Source: Mallotus nudiflorus | Lineage: Eukaryota; Streptophyta; Magnoliopsida; Malpighiales; Euphorbiaceae | Length of the DNA: 64,000 nt | NCBI GenBank assembly: GCA_947683625.1 | Contig: CANTUR010000425.1 | Coordinates: 868,001-932,000, forward strand | Direction of reading: 5' to 3' | Position numbers and translations under genes: made by a program | In this document: one piece after another, positions 11,901 to 23,502 of the stretch | How the letters are laid out: each line of letters begins with the position of its first letter | Position numbering within the stretch: the first letter of the stretch is position 1 | The notes under the pieces: model-generated | What the model was told of the DNA's origin: nothing | Database searches by the model: none | The model's input: the letters and a program-made list of their open reading frames with translations, nothing else

Positions 11901-12462
11901 AGGACAATCGGGGAAGAAGGAGAAGCTTCAATGGCAATTTCGTAAATAACTCAAACTTTATTTTTTTTTAATATTAAATGTATATGTATATATATATATA
12001 CTTTTACACTATATATTAAAATAATATAAACTCACACACATTAAATATACACCACACACATATAATTTAATATTTTTTTAATAATTATACACTAAAAATA
12101 ATTAAATAATATTAAAACTAATTAATAAATAATAAAATATTAGGGTAATTAATTAAACCCTAGTTAAACAAATAAATACATATATATATGTTATTTAGTA
12201 CTTTAAAAATTTATATGAGTTCATGCAAGTCCGTAAAATTGTTTAAAATAATTAATAATAAATAATTTACGTGTCAATTTTTTCGAAAATACAAGTCCTA
12301 GGAAAATTTTACGTAAAGTGCTTAAAATAATATAAAATAATTAAAAATCAATTTTAATTAAATAGCAACTCATGAAATATCATAAATATATATAAAAATT
12401 ATTAACACTGCATATCCCGATGCAGTATTAAAATATTTAAAAACACGGGATATTACATTAAA

Positions 12463-13558
12463 TGAGAAAATGAGCTTCTTCACATTTGAAGTAGACATCT
12501 TGAGCTTTCTGAATTGGGCTTATTTGTCAAAATCCAAGTTCATTGGGTTATGCAAACTTTGAGTTGAAATCCACGTATACGTCTGTCATCTCAGACTGCA
12601 CATCTCTTAGTATTTTGGACATATCTTGAGTTACAGAAGTTCAATTAAGGTGATTCAAAATGATATGAAAATATAAGTCAAACATCTAAAAATTTTATGA
12701 AGAAAATATGGGCAAATTAAAATTTCTTCATGAGCAGATCACGGCTTCAACTTGTGTATAGCTGTCTGACCGTAGTCTGCATTACAAATTGTATAACCCT
12801 TAGTATTTTGGACATATCTTGAGCTAAAGAAGTCTAATTTAGGTAATTAAAATTGATATGGAAAGCTAATTCAAATGTCTACAGCTTTGATAAAGAAAGT
12901 GTGGAAAATTCAAATGGCTTGAAGAGCCAATTACGGTTTCAATCCATGAATAGCTGTCTGACAACATCAATCTCAATAATTCAAAATATAGATGTTAGAC
13001 ACATCATTTGCACCTCCAATAGCTATATTTTTTAGTATAAATACCTCTAGAGCTGAATGGAAGTTAAGAAACTTATTTATCATTCATTATTTCTTAAGCA
13101 TTCATTGAGCTCTCAAATTCTCTTAAATAATTCTTTATTTATATAACTCTTGTGAGAGTTAGGTGTGTGTTAGAAATAGAATTTCTTTTCATCTTAAATC
13201 TTGGGTTAGATTAGAAGGGTAGTGAGATTTATTTCTAAAGGAATTAGTTTAAGTGTTGTCCATTGAAACACTTGGGTTTTGATTTTTTGAGTGAGCCTTG
13301 AAAACTCATGTTGTAAGGTTATAAGAGTGAGCCATAAAACTCTTGTATAGTCTCATTCTTGTGAATAAGATTATGGGTGATTAAAAATCCTAACTTGGGG
13401 ATAAGTTAGGTGGAGATGTAGGATTATTGTTGAATCCGAACCCATCTTTGTGTTCTTCATTCTTCCTTCTCAATTTCTATTTAATTCTTACAAAGAATTA
13501 TTTTAATTTCTTATTTTTATTTGATAGTCCCATTCACCCCCCTCTAGGACTCTTTTCA
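12463..13558 (+). repeat. Copia 5' LTR, second part
   Basis: The copia 5' LTR resumes after the TTAAA duplication and runs to CTCTTTTCA at 13,558. It is collinear with 32,103-33,206 of the 3' LTR. Joined to 5,805-5,991 the LTR is about 1,283 bp, against 1,297 bp for the 3' LTR. A TATAAATAC box at about 13,036-13,044 is a plausible promoter core. Confidence 0.88.
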
Positions 13559-13560
13559 AT

Positions 13561-13572
13561 TGGTATCAAAGC
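13561..13572 (+). other. Copia primer-binding site
   Basis: TGGTATCAAAGC begins two bases after the 5' LTR. It is complementary to the 3' end of initiator methionine tRNA with one difference from the usual TGGTATCAGAGC. Confidence 0.75.
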
Positions 13573-13609
13573 TTAAATTCTAGGTATTTCATTGCTAGAA
13601 TACAAAATC

Positions 13610-14095
13610 ATGGGGAGTGAATCACAAAACATCTCTTCACTTAGACCATTTTTTGATGGTAGTGACTATCCACATTAGAAATTCAAAATGGAATTATATC
13701 TTGATTATGATTCCATTAAATTTTAGGACATTGTCCTAAGAGGTTGGAAACCACCTACAACTATCATTGATGGTGTGGTAACTACTTTTGCAAGAAGCCA
13801 ATGGAGTATTGATCAAAACGAAGAAAATTATAAAAATAAAAAAGCTATGGTTACTCTAGTCTCTTCAATGACAAGAGAAGAAGGAGGCAAGCTTCAATAT
13901 TATATGTTTTCCAAAGAAATGTGGGAGACCTTAGAAACCACTACAAAGGCAACATTTAAGTAAGAAGTAAGAAGGTTCAACTTCGTATGTATGAATATGA
14001 ACTTTTCAAAATGAAATCTTATGAATCAATCACGAAGATGAAAAATTGTCTCAATGCTCTCCTCACAACCCTCAAGAAACTTGGAAAACATTTCT
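13610..14095 (+). pseudogene. gag: Copia gag, N-terminal part (decayed)
   Basis: The frame opens at ATG 13,610, about 50 bp after the 5' LTR, with a start typical of Sirevirus-type gag (a short Ser/Asn-rich lead, then FDGSDYPHW-like residues). The tryptophan codon is TAG at 13,676 and a further TAG follows near 13,727. After that the frame reads through a UBN2-like gag segment (about 13,775-13,963) that includes EMWETLE. The Tat insertion at 14,101 cuts the gene, which resumes at 23,881. No functional capsid protein can be made from it. Confidence 0.75.
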
Positions 14096-14100
14096 CTAAG

Positions 14101-14468
14101 TGATAACTGATTTTCGGGACTCCTGGGCTGTACGTCTTGCAAAGCACTGAACAGAGGGCAAGGTGAGAGGTGGGGGGAATCCCCATAAACACTCTGATGC
14201 CTAAGTTAGAGAATAGAAAGTGGGTGGATGAAAGATAGCTTGAGTATGTGTGAATGAGATGAGATGTCCTCTAATGAGGGGTATATGGTGTTATATATAG
14301 TGATGCTTAAACCTGGGAGGAATAGGAATCCTTGTGGGAGAGTGTTCCTATTTCAGTTAGGATTCCTCTTTGCTTCCTTGGACAAATCTGTCTTCTCCTT
14401 TGTCCATGTGTTCCTATTTAGGGAGGTGGAGGACCCCTAATTAGGTGGGAATATTCTAGATGGTATCA
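14101..14468 (-). repeat. Tat element 3' LTR
   Basis: This 368-bp LTR (TGATAACTG...TGGTATCA in plus-strand reading) is nearly the same as the copy at 23,503. It directly follows the copia gag target CTAAG. Confidence 0.92.
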
Positions 14469-14470
14469 AG

Positions 14471-14483
14471 AGTCCCCCCCTGG
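14471..14483 (-). other. Tat element polypurine tract
   Basis: Read on the minus strand, CCAGGGGGGGACT lies immediately upstream of the 3' LTR, where second-strand synthesis is primed. Confidence 0.75.
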
Positions 14484-14639
14484 AGTATGCGGATATTTAT
14501 ATCCGTTGCGTCCGAGTAAGATGCAGTGGTGCCTCTATACGGGTGATAAGATGCAAGTGAGTTGAGGTGGCCAGCCTTCGTTGTAATAAGCAGAGCTTGG
14601 TGCTGAGTATCTTTGGTTGATTTGTCATTGAATCGTAAT

Positions 14640-15567
14640 CTGCAGAACTGGGGTACATACTTGGATCCTCAGTACTTCGGAAGTGACCTGAGGGTGCCAG
14701 CTTCAGTCACTGGACTATGTGAGCGTCTTAGATGCTCGGCACAGGGGCGCGAGGCTTACATGCTCGGATCCTCAGTACTACGGAAGCGACCTAAGGGTGC
14801 CAGCTTCAGTCACTGGACTTTATATGAGCGAGACTTAGATGCTCGACATAGGGGCGCGAGGCTTACATGCTCGGATCCTCAGTACTACGGAAGCGACCTG
14901 AGGGTGCCAGCTTCAGTCACTAGACTTTATGTGAGCGAGAATTAGATGCTCGGCACAGGGGCACAAGGCTTACATGCTCGGATCCTCAGTACTACGGAAG
15001 CGACCTGAGGGTGCTAGCTTCAGTCATTGGACTATGTGAGCGTCTTAGATGTTCGGCACAGGGCGCGAGGCTTACATGCTCGGATCCTCAGTACTACCGA
15101 AGCGACCTGAGGGTGCCAGCTTTAGTCACTGGACTTTATGTGAGCGAGACTTAGATGCTCGGCACAGGGGCGCGAGGCTTACAAGCTCGGATCCTCAGTA
15201 CTACGGAAGCGACCTGAGGGTGCCAGCTTCAGTCACTAGACTTTATGTGAGCGAGACTTAGATGCTCGACACAAGGGCGCGAGGCTTACATGCTCGGATC
15301 CTAAGTACTATGGAAGCGACCTGAGGGTGCCAGCTTCAGTCACTAGACTTTATATGAGCGAGACTTAGATGCTCGGCACAAGGGCGCGAGGCTTACATGC
15401 TCAGATCGTCAGTACTACGGAAGCGACCTGAGGGTGCCAACTTCTGTCACTGGACTTTATATGAGCGAGACTAAGATGCTCGGCACAGGGGCGCGAGGCT
15501 TACATGCTCGGATCCTCAGTACTACGGAAGCGACCTGAGGGTGCCAGCTTCAGTCACTGGACTTTGT
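14640..15567. repeat. Tandem array of about nine 107-bp units in the Tat 3' untranslated region
   Basis: The GGATCCTCAGTACT landmark occurs at 14,663, 14,766, 14,873, 14,980, 15,082, 15,189, 15,296, 15,403 (variant) and 15,510. Spacing is therefore 107 bp, with 102-103 bp for two shorter units. Units are head to tail with no spacers and differ by a few substitutions. The array lies between the antisense gene and the 3' LTR. Tat-lineage elements are known to carry variable tandem repeats here that can seed satellite DNA. Confidence 0.92.
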
Positions 15568-15842
15568 ATGGAATGGTCTGGGAGTGATGCTTGGAGTGTT
15601 TCCCGATTCGCTTGATGGAGCGGCCCATTCGAAAATATGAGTGGGCCAATCATAGGGTGATTTCATTTCAACTCTGATTGATGCGTCATTTCGTGTGTCA
15701 GTGATCGAAACGCTCGTACAGCCATCATCGCGACTCTTCACCTAATGGGTTTTTTATTCTCAATAGGCCCTTGGTGGTCTAGGGAGGAGTGCAGTAATAA
15801 TGGGGGCAGTTAATGGCATGCTTTCAGGTCCTTCCATGTCTC

Positions 15843-15850
15843 TATAAATA
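15843..15850 (+). promoter_or_regulatory. TATA box of the antisense gene in the Tat element
   Basis: TATAAATA lies about 200 bp upstream of the ATG at 16,053, in sequence of mixed composition rather than in an AT desert. Spacing and orientation fit a promoter for the plus-strand gene remnant. Confidence 0.5.
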
Positions 15851-16052
15851 CTGTTGCGTTTGCTAACTGGCACATTTTGATTTCTTTCACTCTTTTATTC
15901 TATTTTTGCTGCGTTTCTACTGCATCCACCATTTTTATTCCTTCCTGCCATAACTCTCACTTGAGGTTGCCAGGTGATTCTTTCATCATTTCTTCCTTCT
16001 CTTTTTTGCCCCTATCCTTTTTTGTCATTAGGTTTTCGTTCCCCTCTTTGCT

Positions 16053-17903
16053 ATGGCTCCTTGGGAAGAGATTAGCTCTAACCTCTTTTTGTCTAACGTA
16101 GATAGTGAATTGCTAGGGTGGTATCGACGGCGGTTCTGCATCCCCACCGATTACGCCCTCTACACTGTAGATAGAAGGTTTAGGGCCCATACCCCTATAT
16201 CGGGGCTAAGTAGATTAGTGGTGTATTTTGACTAGTTAGAGGGGGGTCTGAAATTTCCCTTGGATCCCTTTATCAAGGATTTCCTTAATAGAAATAACAT
16301 TGTGCCCGATCAACTTCATCCGAATAATTATCGGATACTGACCGGGTTCATCCAGCTGATGCATGAGGAGGGTAGGGTTCCTGATATAGATGTCCTCCAG
16401 TATTTGTATAGGCTGACTAGAAAGAAGGGAGAGCTGATGTTCTCCCTTTCGGCCGTACCTAACCATTCCCTTTTTGTTAAACTGTCGAATCTTCACAAGA
16501 ATTGGAGATACCATTTTTTTATTATGGAGCATCAATCGGACTTCCTAGATGTTCGGAGGATGTGGTCTGGACGAGTGTCACAAAGTGACCCGTTCAGTGA
16601 AACTTTCTGATCCGGATACGGAATTAGTTTTGCGGCTACATCTAGACGGACTCGCTGAAGCTCGATCCACAGAGGATGCATCCCGGAGATATCTATGGAG
16701 AGTCTGTCCAAGTCATGACCATTGCTTTAGTATGAATTTTGTTTTGAGTTTTGTTTTGTCTAACTAGTCTTATCTTTCCGTCTGTAGATGGCTAACTTTT
16801 TTAATTTTACGGGTGGGATTTCCCTAGTAGATGAGCCAGCTGCAGTGGAGGAGTGCCAGGATTATCCTTCCCCTTAAACTGAGGCTCCTGCTGCTCCGGA
16901 GGCCCCTCCTATCGATCCTAAGGGCAAAGCAACAATGGAAGGTGAGCGACCAGAGCGGGTCAAAACAATGGAAAAAGCAGCTGATCAAAGCAGAGTCAGA
17001 TACGGAGGGGCTGGATGAAGAGATTTATGTCTAATGCCCTCGATTATCTGGTTGTCCAGATATGCGAGGCTGGATATTGAAGAAGATGAAGCCCCCGAGC
17101 ATCTCCAACAGTCAAGTACGGGACTAGTATGATGAGTCATTGCGGTTACCTGAAGACATGCAGCGTTGGTCGGACGAGGGACCAGACGGATTGCTCGATT
17201 CTATGATCGGTTAGTAACTGGAGGTAATGGAGTTTCTAGTATTTGATATAACTGTTTATGGTGGGATTTTGGCTAAATTGTTTAGTATTTTTGGTAGATG
17301 ACTCAGGCCTTGCTGTTGGCTAAGGATCAGTACTTCTACTTGAAGAGCCAGTATAACTTGAAGGAAATGAAGGTGGGGATGATTGCCATAGATTTTGAGA
17401 AAAAATTGGATAGTGCCAAAGCAGCTCTGGAGCATTGCCAGACAAGATACATGGAGGCTAAATCTAATGCAGAGGCAAATTAGAAGAAGGTTTCCGAGCT
17501 CGAACATAGCCAGGCTCAGCTGACAAGGAGGATCGAGGAGCAGGATCTTCAGATTGCTGGACTTCATGAGAGGCTAGCTGATCTTGAGAAATATCATGCC
17601 AATGATAAGAAGACATATCAGAGCATGGTAGGGGGGTTTCTCAAGGCATACCGAGCAGAATGCAAAAGGATCCTGCTCTTTCAAGACTCAGGATTGGATC
17701 TAGGGGCCTTAGATCGGATAACCCCAACTGATCTGGTAAGGCTTGCTGCAGAGGATGACGCCCGTTGAAAGGTCGGTTCCTCTTCTGTGAGGGAGTCTGA
17801 AGAGGCCGTTGCTACAGTTGGGTCTGGCGAGCATCCAGAGGCTGCTAATGATGCTTCCCCCTCAGTTTCCAGGACGGGGGGTCCGGATGTAGAGATACTA
17901 TAG
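16053..17903 (+). pseudogene. Antisense extra ORF of the Tat element, gypsy-type transposase-like N-terminus and coiled coil, decayed
   Basis: The gene runs opposite to gag-pol between integrase and the tandem array. From ATG 16,053 one frame continues to 16,610 with a single in-frame TAG at 16,233. The residues FPLDPFIKDFLN and PNNYRILTGFIQLM resemble the N-terminal domain annotated in plants as putative gypsy-type transposon protein (Transposase_28-like). A frameshift lies near 16,560-16,600. Likely introns are 16,732-16,788 (GTATGA...CTGTAG) and about 17,208-17,297 (GTTAGT...GGTAG). The last part (17,298-17,903) is rich in Lys, Glu, Ala and Leu and looks like a coiled coil, with stops near 17,481 and 17,766. 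A TATA box precedes it and AATAAA follows. Extra antisense ORFs are known in Tat elements. The domain name is from memory of its pattern. Confidence 0.65.
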
Positions 17904-17966
17904 TAGATAGGTTTTGTGTATCTTTTTTTTTTTTTGAAACAATTAGCTGTAAAGATATTCTTTATC

Positions 17967-17972
17967 AATAAA
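17967..17972 (+). terminator. Poly(A) signal after the antisense gene
   Basis: AATAAA occurs 64 bp after the final stop of the antisense gene in plus orientation. It completes a transcription unit with the TATA box at 15,843. Confidence 0.4.
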
Positions 17973-18302
17973 GATAGTTTTCATTGAATCAAATTATTGC
18001 CCGAATACAAGATTACTGATAATATTTTCTGAGGGAGTTTGAGTTCCAGAACCTCGGTAGTTCTTTGCCTCCTCTTTCTCTTAGTTTATACGCCCCCTTT
18101 GTTGTGCATTCTGAGATCTGATACGAACCTTCCCAATTAGGGCCTAACTTTCCGGTGTCAGAGGTGCTTTTACCTATATCTGCTCTTCTGAGTACCCAGT
18201 CACCCGTCCTGAAATTCTCTGTTAGTTTACACAGATGGTGGTACTGAGTTATCCTTTACCGATGTGCCTCTGTCGTTGCTACTGCTTGTTCTCTTTGTTC
18301 TT

Positions 18303-19326
18303 CTAGTATGTCAAGGCATATTCGTGCGTTGACGTTATTGATGGGCATGGTCGAGGTCTTTGCTTACCCGGTAACTTGGGGACCCAACCTCTACTGGAAT
18401 TACTGCATCCATGCCGTAAGTTAGTCTGAACATGCGTTTCTCCAGTGGATGATCGGGGTGTGGTTCTGTATGCCCAGATTACATTGTTCAGCTCTTCGAC
18501 CCAGTTCCCTTTCTTGTTATCGAGTCTTTTCTTCAAACCTTGCATGAGGATTCTATTTATGACCTCAGTTTATCCGTTCTTCTATGGGTGAGCTACTGAG
18601 GTGAAGCACAGTTTTATGCCAAGGTCTGAGCAAAACTTCTGAATTTATGGTTGTCTAACTGTTTGCCATTGTTTATAATTTAGGTGTTGGGGATGCCGAA
18701 TCTGCAAATAATTTCCTTCCAGAAAAAGTGCTGTATCCGGGCTTCTGTGATGGTTGGGACTACTTCTGCTTCTACCCATTTCTTGAAATGGTCAATGGCC
18801 ACGATAAGAACTTTTTCTGTAAGGTAGATAGAGGAAAAGGACCCAAGATGTCCATCCCCCACATGGCGAAAGGCCATGGGCTGCCAATGGGATGCAGAGG
18901 CCGAGAAGATTTATGGCTAAGTCGGGCATGGTGCTGGCACTGGTGATATGATTGTGTTAGCTGCTGGGCATCCTTGGACATGGTGGGCTAGTAATACCCC
19001 TAGAGCAGGGCCTTTCTAGTGAGCGAATAGTGGGACTCGTGTGCACCACAGATTCCTTTATGGATTTCTCTTAGTATGTAATTTCCCTCCTCTGGGGAAA
19101 CACATTTCGACTAAGGGTGTGAGAGGGATTTTCGGTAGAGCTCTCCTTGGTGGACGGAATAGTGTGCTGCTTTGACTTTGAGCTTCTGAGCTTGTAGCTT
19201 ATCTTTCGAAAGTATGCCATGTTCAAGATATTGGATGATGGGCTGTATCCATTCCGAGACTGCTTGTGTTATGAAAATTTCACTATCCTCTGTGTTGGGA
19301 TTGGTGAGTGATTCGGTGAAATCCAT
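18303..19326 (-). pseudogene. pol: Tat integrase, decayed
   Basis: Segments of one integrase are spread over several frames. The N-terminal part (19,326-19,111) has a LYRKSLS-type lead-in. The middle (18,981-18,680) contains MDILGPFP and the frameshifted AIDHFKKWVEAE segment of the DDE core. The C-terminal part (18,545-18,303) contains WVEELNNVIWAYRTTPRSSTGET, typical of Tat and Athila integrases, and then drifts out of frame. Frameshifts and stops rule out activity. The usual function is insertion of element cDNA into the genome. Confidence 0.8.
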
Positions 19327-19401
19327 ATCCCTAAATGCTTGACTGTTCTCAACTGTGAATTTAGCAAGGTAATCGACCTCATGGTTGTCTTCTCTGGGAA
19401 T

Positions 19402-19812
19402 CTAGACGATATTCCATTGGCCTCCGTCTTGCTCGATGTGTTGCAAAAGTCGCCTAGCTTTGTCTATGTACTTAGCGATGCAGGCATCTTTGACTTGAAA
19501 TGATCCGCTGACTTGGTTGACTACTAGTTGGGAATCTGAGTGTATAATGAGGTGTTCGGCCCTGACTTCCGTGGCTAGCTTCAACCCTGTAATGAGTGCT
19601 TCATATTCAGCCGTATTGTTGGTGGCGTTATACTCTATGCGGAAAGCATACTGAATATGAACTTTATGTGGTCCCCTGAGGATTATTCCCGCGCCAGAAC
19701 CGTGAGCTGAGGATGCTCCATCGACATAGAGCTTCCATTCTAGCATTTTGGTTAAGGTTATATCTTCCGGAGCCATTTCTTGTACAAAATCAGCTAAGGC
19801 CTGGGCTTTCAT
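19402..19812 (-). pseudogene. pol: Archaeal-type RNase H domain of the Tat polyprotein
   Basis: A 136-codon open stretch contains LYVDGASSAHGSGAGI, then TAEYEALITGL and HSDSQLVVNQV. These are the order and spacing of the acidic residues of an RNase H fold of the archaeal or plant type. This second RNase H between the Ty3-type RNase H and integrase is a hallmark of the Tat lineage. A stop precedes the integrase segment. The domain itself looks undamaged. Confidence 0.85.
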
Positions 19813-21000
19813 CTGCTATCGAGGTTCGTAATCAATATCGAACTCACCGAGCGAGATCGACCATTGCACTAGCCTGCCTGAAGTCTCTGGTCTCTGTAAT
19901 ATTTTTTTGCAGTGGAAAATGGGACTGGACCACAATATGATAAGCTTGGAAGTAATAATGAAGCTTTCGAGAAGTATGAACCACAGCTAAGGCTAATTTG
20001 TCCAGCATGGGGTATCGGACTTCAGGTCCTCGGAGCATCTTACTGACATAGTAGATAGGGCTTTGCTGGCTTCCATCCTCCCTTATCAGTACTGAGGCAA
20101 TGCATTCTCGGCCAACGGATAGGTATAAGTATAAGGTCTCGTTCGGTATTGGACGGCTGATTAATGGTGGGGAAGATAAGAATCTTTTAATTTCTTCAAA
20201 TGTTGCTTGGCAATCAGTGGACCACTGAAACTTACCGGAACTTTTGAGAGCTCGGAATAATGGTAGACATCACCTAGCTGAGCAAAAAATAAAGTGCCCC
20301 AGTGCAGTTATTCTTCCATTTAGCTTTTTGTATATCACGGATGCTCTTTGGTGCGGCCATGTTGAGTATGGCTTCCATTTTTTCTGGGTTGGCTTCAATG
20401 CCTCGGTGGGAAATCATGAACCCCAGGAATTATGCCGGCTTAGACTCCGAAGACGCATTTATCAGGATTCAACTTGATCCTGGATTGGCTTAGTAACTGA
20501 GGACTTGATCCACGTCCGCTGGGTGGTGCTCAGAGTGCTTGCTTTTGATGATGATGTCATCTACATATACCTCCACGCTGGTCCCAATCTGGCTCTGAAG
20601 GACTTGGTTCATCATTCTTTAGTATGTGGCTCCGGCATTTTTCAGCCCAAAGGGCATCACCTTGTAACAGTATAGCCCTTCGTGTGTGATGAAGGACGTT
20701 TTCTCCTGGTCTTCTTTCTTCATAGGGATCTGGTGATAACCTTGGGCTGCATCTACGAAGCTATATAGGCCATGGCAAGCGGTGGAATCGACCAGCTGAT
20801 CAATCGTTGGTAATGGGTAGCTGTCTTTGGGGCATGCCTGGTTGAGGTTAGTGTAGTCTACACACATTCTGTACTTCCCGTTTGCTTTCTTGATGAGTAC
20901 TATGTTGGCTACCTAGTCCGGGTGAGTAACCTTTTTAATGAATCCGGCTGCTAAAAGCTTCGCTGTTTCCTCGGCAATGATCTTTTATCTTTCATAGATG
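19813..21000 (-). pseudogene. pol: Tat reverse transcriptase and RNase H, decayed
   Basis: The clearest part is 20,867-20,619, with CVDYTNLN, CPKDSYPLP and VMPFGLKNAGATY. A YVDD catalytic motif is readable near 20,570. RNase H remnants continue to about 19,844. Stops (for example after GATY) and frame changes break the polyprotein. The enzyme would copy element RNA into DNA. Confidence 0.82.
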
Positions 21001-21700
21001 AAAGTTCTTTTCTCCTGTGCTACTGGTTTGGCCCCTGGTTTGATGTTTAGGCAGTGACAGGCAACTCGCAGGTCCACGCCGATGATCTCAGAGGCTTGAG
21101 AAGCAAAATCTTCTAAGTGTCTAATAAGGACGTTCCTTAATGTGTCTTTGATGTCTTGACTGAGGATATTACCAATTTTCACGGATTTTCCTCCCCTGAT
21201 TTGCAATGTCTCTGTGTCTTCCATCGGTTGTGGATTAGCGCCTTGCTTCTCAATTTCCCATGCTTCTAAATAAAAAGCTTCCACCAGAGATTTCATGGTC
21301 ATCTGATAGCATTTTCTGGCCATCTGCTGATCTCCCCTGATAGTAAGGGTCCCCGTTCTGACTGGGATTTTCATGGTTAATTGTCGGATGCTGGTGACTG
21401 CATCTGCTTCATAAAGTGTCAGTCACCCTATTATCCCATTATAGGCTAGTGGTATGTCTACCACGTTGAATGGGATCCGGACGATTTTTGTTTCCTCATC
21501 CTCTTGGTTTCCAAATTCTAGATCCAGATTGACAGTCCCCCTTGGTTGCATCGTTCCTCCACAAAAACTAGTGATGGGGTTCTGGATGGTCGTTAAGTTG
21601 GTGATGGAGCCGCCCATAGCTTTGTACGCATTCTAAGATAAAATATTGATAGCACTCCCGTTATCGACCAATAGCCTTTTGACTCGATACTTATTTATGC
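21001..21700 (-). pseudogene. pol: Tat protease and linker to reverse transcriptase, decayed
   Basis: Near 21,640-21,670 the minus strand reads LLVDNGSAINILS, the aspartic protease active-site pattern common in Tat elements (DNG for DTG), followed by a stop. The next segments (21,617-21,423 and 21,374-20,985) contain FNVVDIPLAYNGIIG and a linker ahead of reverse transcriptase. Confidence 0.75.
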
Positions 21701-22059
21701 ATGCGGTTATCACCAAGGCATCATTGTGAGGGTGATGTATATGCGAATTGTCTTTCGAGTTAAGAATGTTGTTGCTTTTACCGGGTATCATTTTTCCTCT
21801 ACTGCATTTTAATCATTTCTCGGTGTTTTCTCCTCCCATAATCATGTTGATCATTCCAATCGGTTCTTTCCTAGCTTTCTTTGCCTCAGTTTTGTCACGG
21901 TCATGGTTTTCCATGTTTTCGCGTCTCCTTAGTGCGTTGGTGAAATTATCAAGCTTTCCCCGCTGCACTAGTTTTTCTATGGCACTCTTCAGTTCTCTGT
22001 AGCCTTCTGTGTTATGGTTGTATTCTCTGTGTTACTCGCAGTACTAGCTTCTATCACGA

Positions 22060-23430
22060 GTAAATCTCTGGCTTGGGCTAATTCTTTTGGCCGGTGTAAT
22101 TTCCACTCCATTCTGCCTGACCCACATGAGGATCCTTGATCGAGAAGTGTTCAGGGGTGTATATCTATCTACTTCCCTATCAAACCTGTCTACTGGAACT
22201 CTGAAATTTGTTTTTAGGAAGCTTACTCGTCTCTACTTTGGCTGTTCATCTCTAGTTGGTGGCCTATCTTCTTCCCGACGCATCCTCCTGTCCTTGTCCA
22301 TCTTTATCATCTGAACCGCTATCGCCATTTCTTCAGCAAAGCTACTCGGCTCTTTAGTCATTAATTTGTCTTTTAGCTTGCCGAGTCTAGTGTCATTTTT
22401 TAAAGCTTCTATGGCGACTTCATCAACGAGGTGCTCAATCTGTATAGCTGTTTTGTTGAAACGGTCAAGGTAACTTTGTAGAGACTCGCTAGCTTCCTGT
22501 CGGCACACTCGGAGGTCATTGATGTCTTTTGTAGGAGGGATATTGGTGATAAATCTGATACAACTACTCAACTAAGTCTTCAAAAGAAGTGACAGTATTC
22601 TTCGGGAGCTGATGAAACCATTTTTGGGCACTCTTTGTGAGTGTACTTGGGAAGACTCTGCACATGATTCCATCGTTCATATTTTAGAGCAGCATCTTTG
22701 TTTGGCAAGCAGATATATGACTAATAGGGTCTCCTGTCCCATCATACTGATCGAGCTACGGGATTCTGAACTTACTAGGAATCTTCGTTTTAATTATTCT
22801 GTTAACAAACGGAGTTCTGCTATCCATCACCCATTCTTCTTCCTTTCTAGGTTTAGTCCAGGCCTTGTTCATTGCTTCCTCAACCTTTTGTGCTAATTTT
22901 GAATCATCGAGAGCTGGGATGGATGAACTACACTCCCCTTCTGGTGATTTACCCTTCCCTGTGCTTGTCCCTGGAGCCTGTCGGGGTGCTGCATTATCGT
23001 TATTTGGAGCTAGTTCAGTATGCTCGCTCTGTATTATAGCGCTTAGCTGTTGTTGCATCAAGGTTATTTGTGCCTGAATATTTTTTATCATGGCGTCTTT
23101 GCTTGCTTGGTCAAGGCCGAGTGTTTGGGTTACTGTGTTTAGGTTTGGAGTGGTTATTGCTGGCGTTTCTAGTAGGCTTGGAAAAGGTATTGAGGGTATT
23201 GATCGATGGTGCTGCAACGGAGCATAATGTGGGAGATCTGTTCCCAAGGACGGGTATCTCGGAGTGTTTTTCGGAGGTAAAGATGTATGACCGGATGTGG
23301 CCCCAACAAGCTGCAAGGTGGGTGATGGTATTATTACTGGGAAAGGGTTTGAAAGGTCAGTCGAAAGGATGGGTGCGGAAGGATTGGTGCCGCCCTAAGG
23401 AATTTGGGCCGGAGGTGGGCTGGAAGTCAT
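22060..23430 (-). pseudogene. gag: Tat gag, decayed
   Basis: The likely start is the ATG at 23,430, with a stop about a dozen codons later. A long open stretch follows (23,316-22,756), Gln, Ser and Pro rich, ending in IPSKFRIP ahead of a retrotransposon-gag domain. That domain continues in frame through CRVFPSTLTKSAQKWFHQLP (about 22,655-22,600). Two adjacent stops near 22,570 separate the ESLQSYLDRFN segment (22,571-22,233). The gene encodes the structural protein of the element's particles and is inactive here. Confidence 0.78.
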
Positions 23431-23482
23431 GGTGAAAGTGTCTTTAGCTTAGCAAGTGAATGAATGGCTTTTCCCAAGGAGT

Positions 23483-23500
23483 TTCCCACAGACGGCGCCA
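23483..23500 (-). other. Tat element primer-binding site
   Basis: TGGCGCCGTCTGTGGGAA on the minus strand lies two bases inside the 5' LTR, the position of a primer-binding site. I do not assign the tRNA. Confidence 0.7.
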
Positions 23501-23502
23501 CT

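Larger units (their letters stand above)
5992..12457 (-). mobile_element. Solo Tekay LTR (copy A), minus orientation, itself interrupted
   Basis: Read on the minus strand this copy starts TGTAATATCCCG (near 12,457) and ends GGGTCGTGACA (near 5,992). It is flanked by TTAAA on both sides. Removing the nested LTR (6,426-9,677) and its duplication leaves about 3.2 kb, the length of the family LTR. No primer-binding site, gag or pol adjoins it, so it is a solo LTR left by recombination between two LTRs. It carries all family modules: a GC-rich leader-like block near 11,690-11,940, a donor-like CCGGTGAG near 11,692, an acceptor-like TTTGCAG near 10,790, and the hairpins. Confidence 0.92.

Noticed and set aside
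14640..15567. Regular repeats considered as a CRISPR-like array
   Set aside because: Units of 107 bp are contiguous and similar along their whole length, with no unique spacers. The host is a plant genome, and the array sits in a known repeat-prone part of Tat elements.
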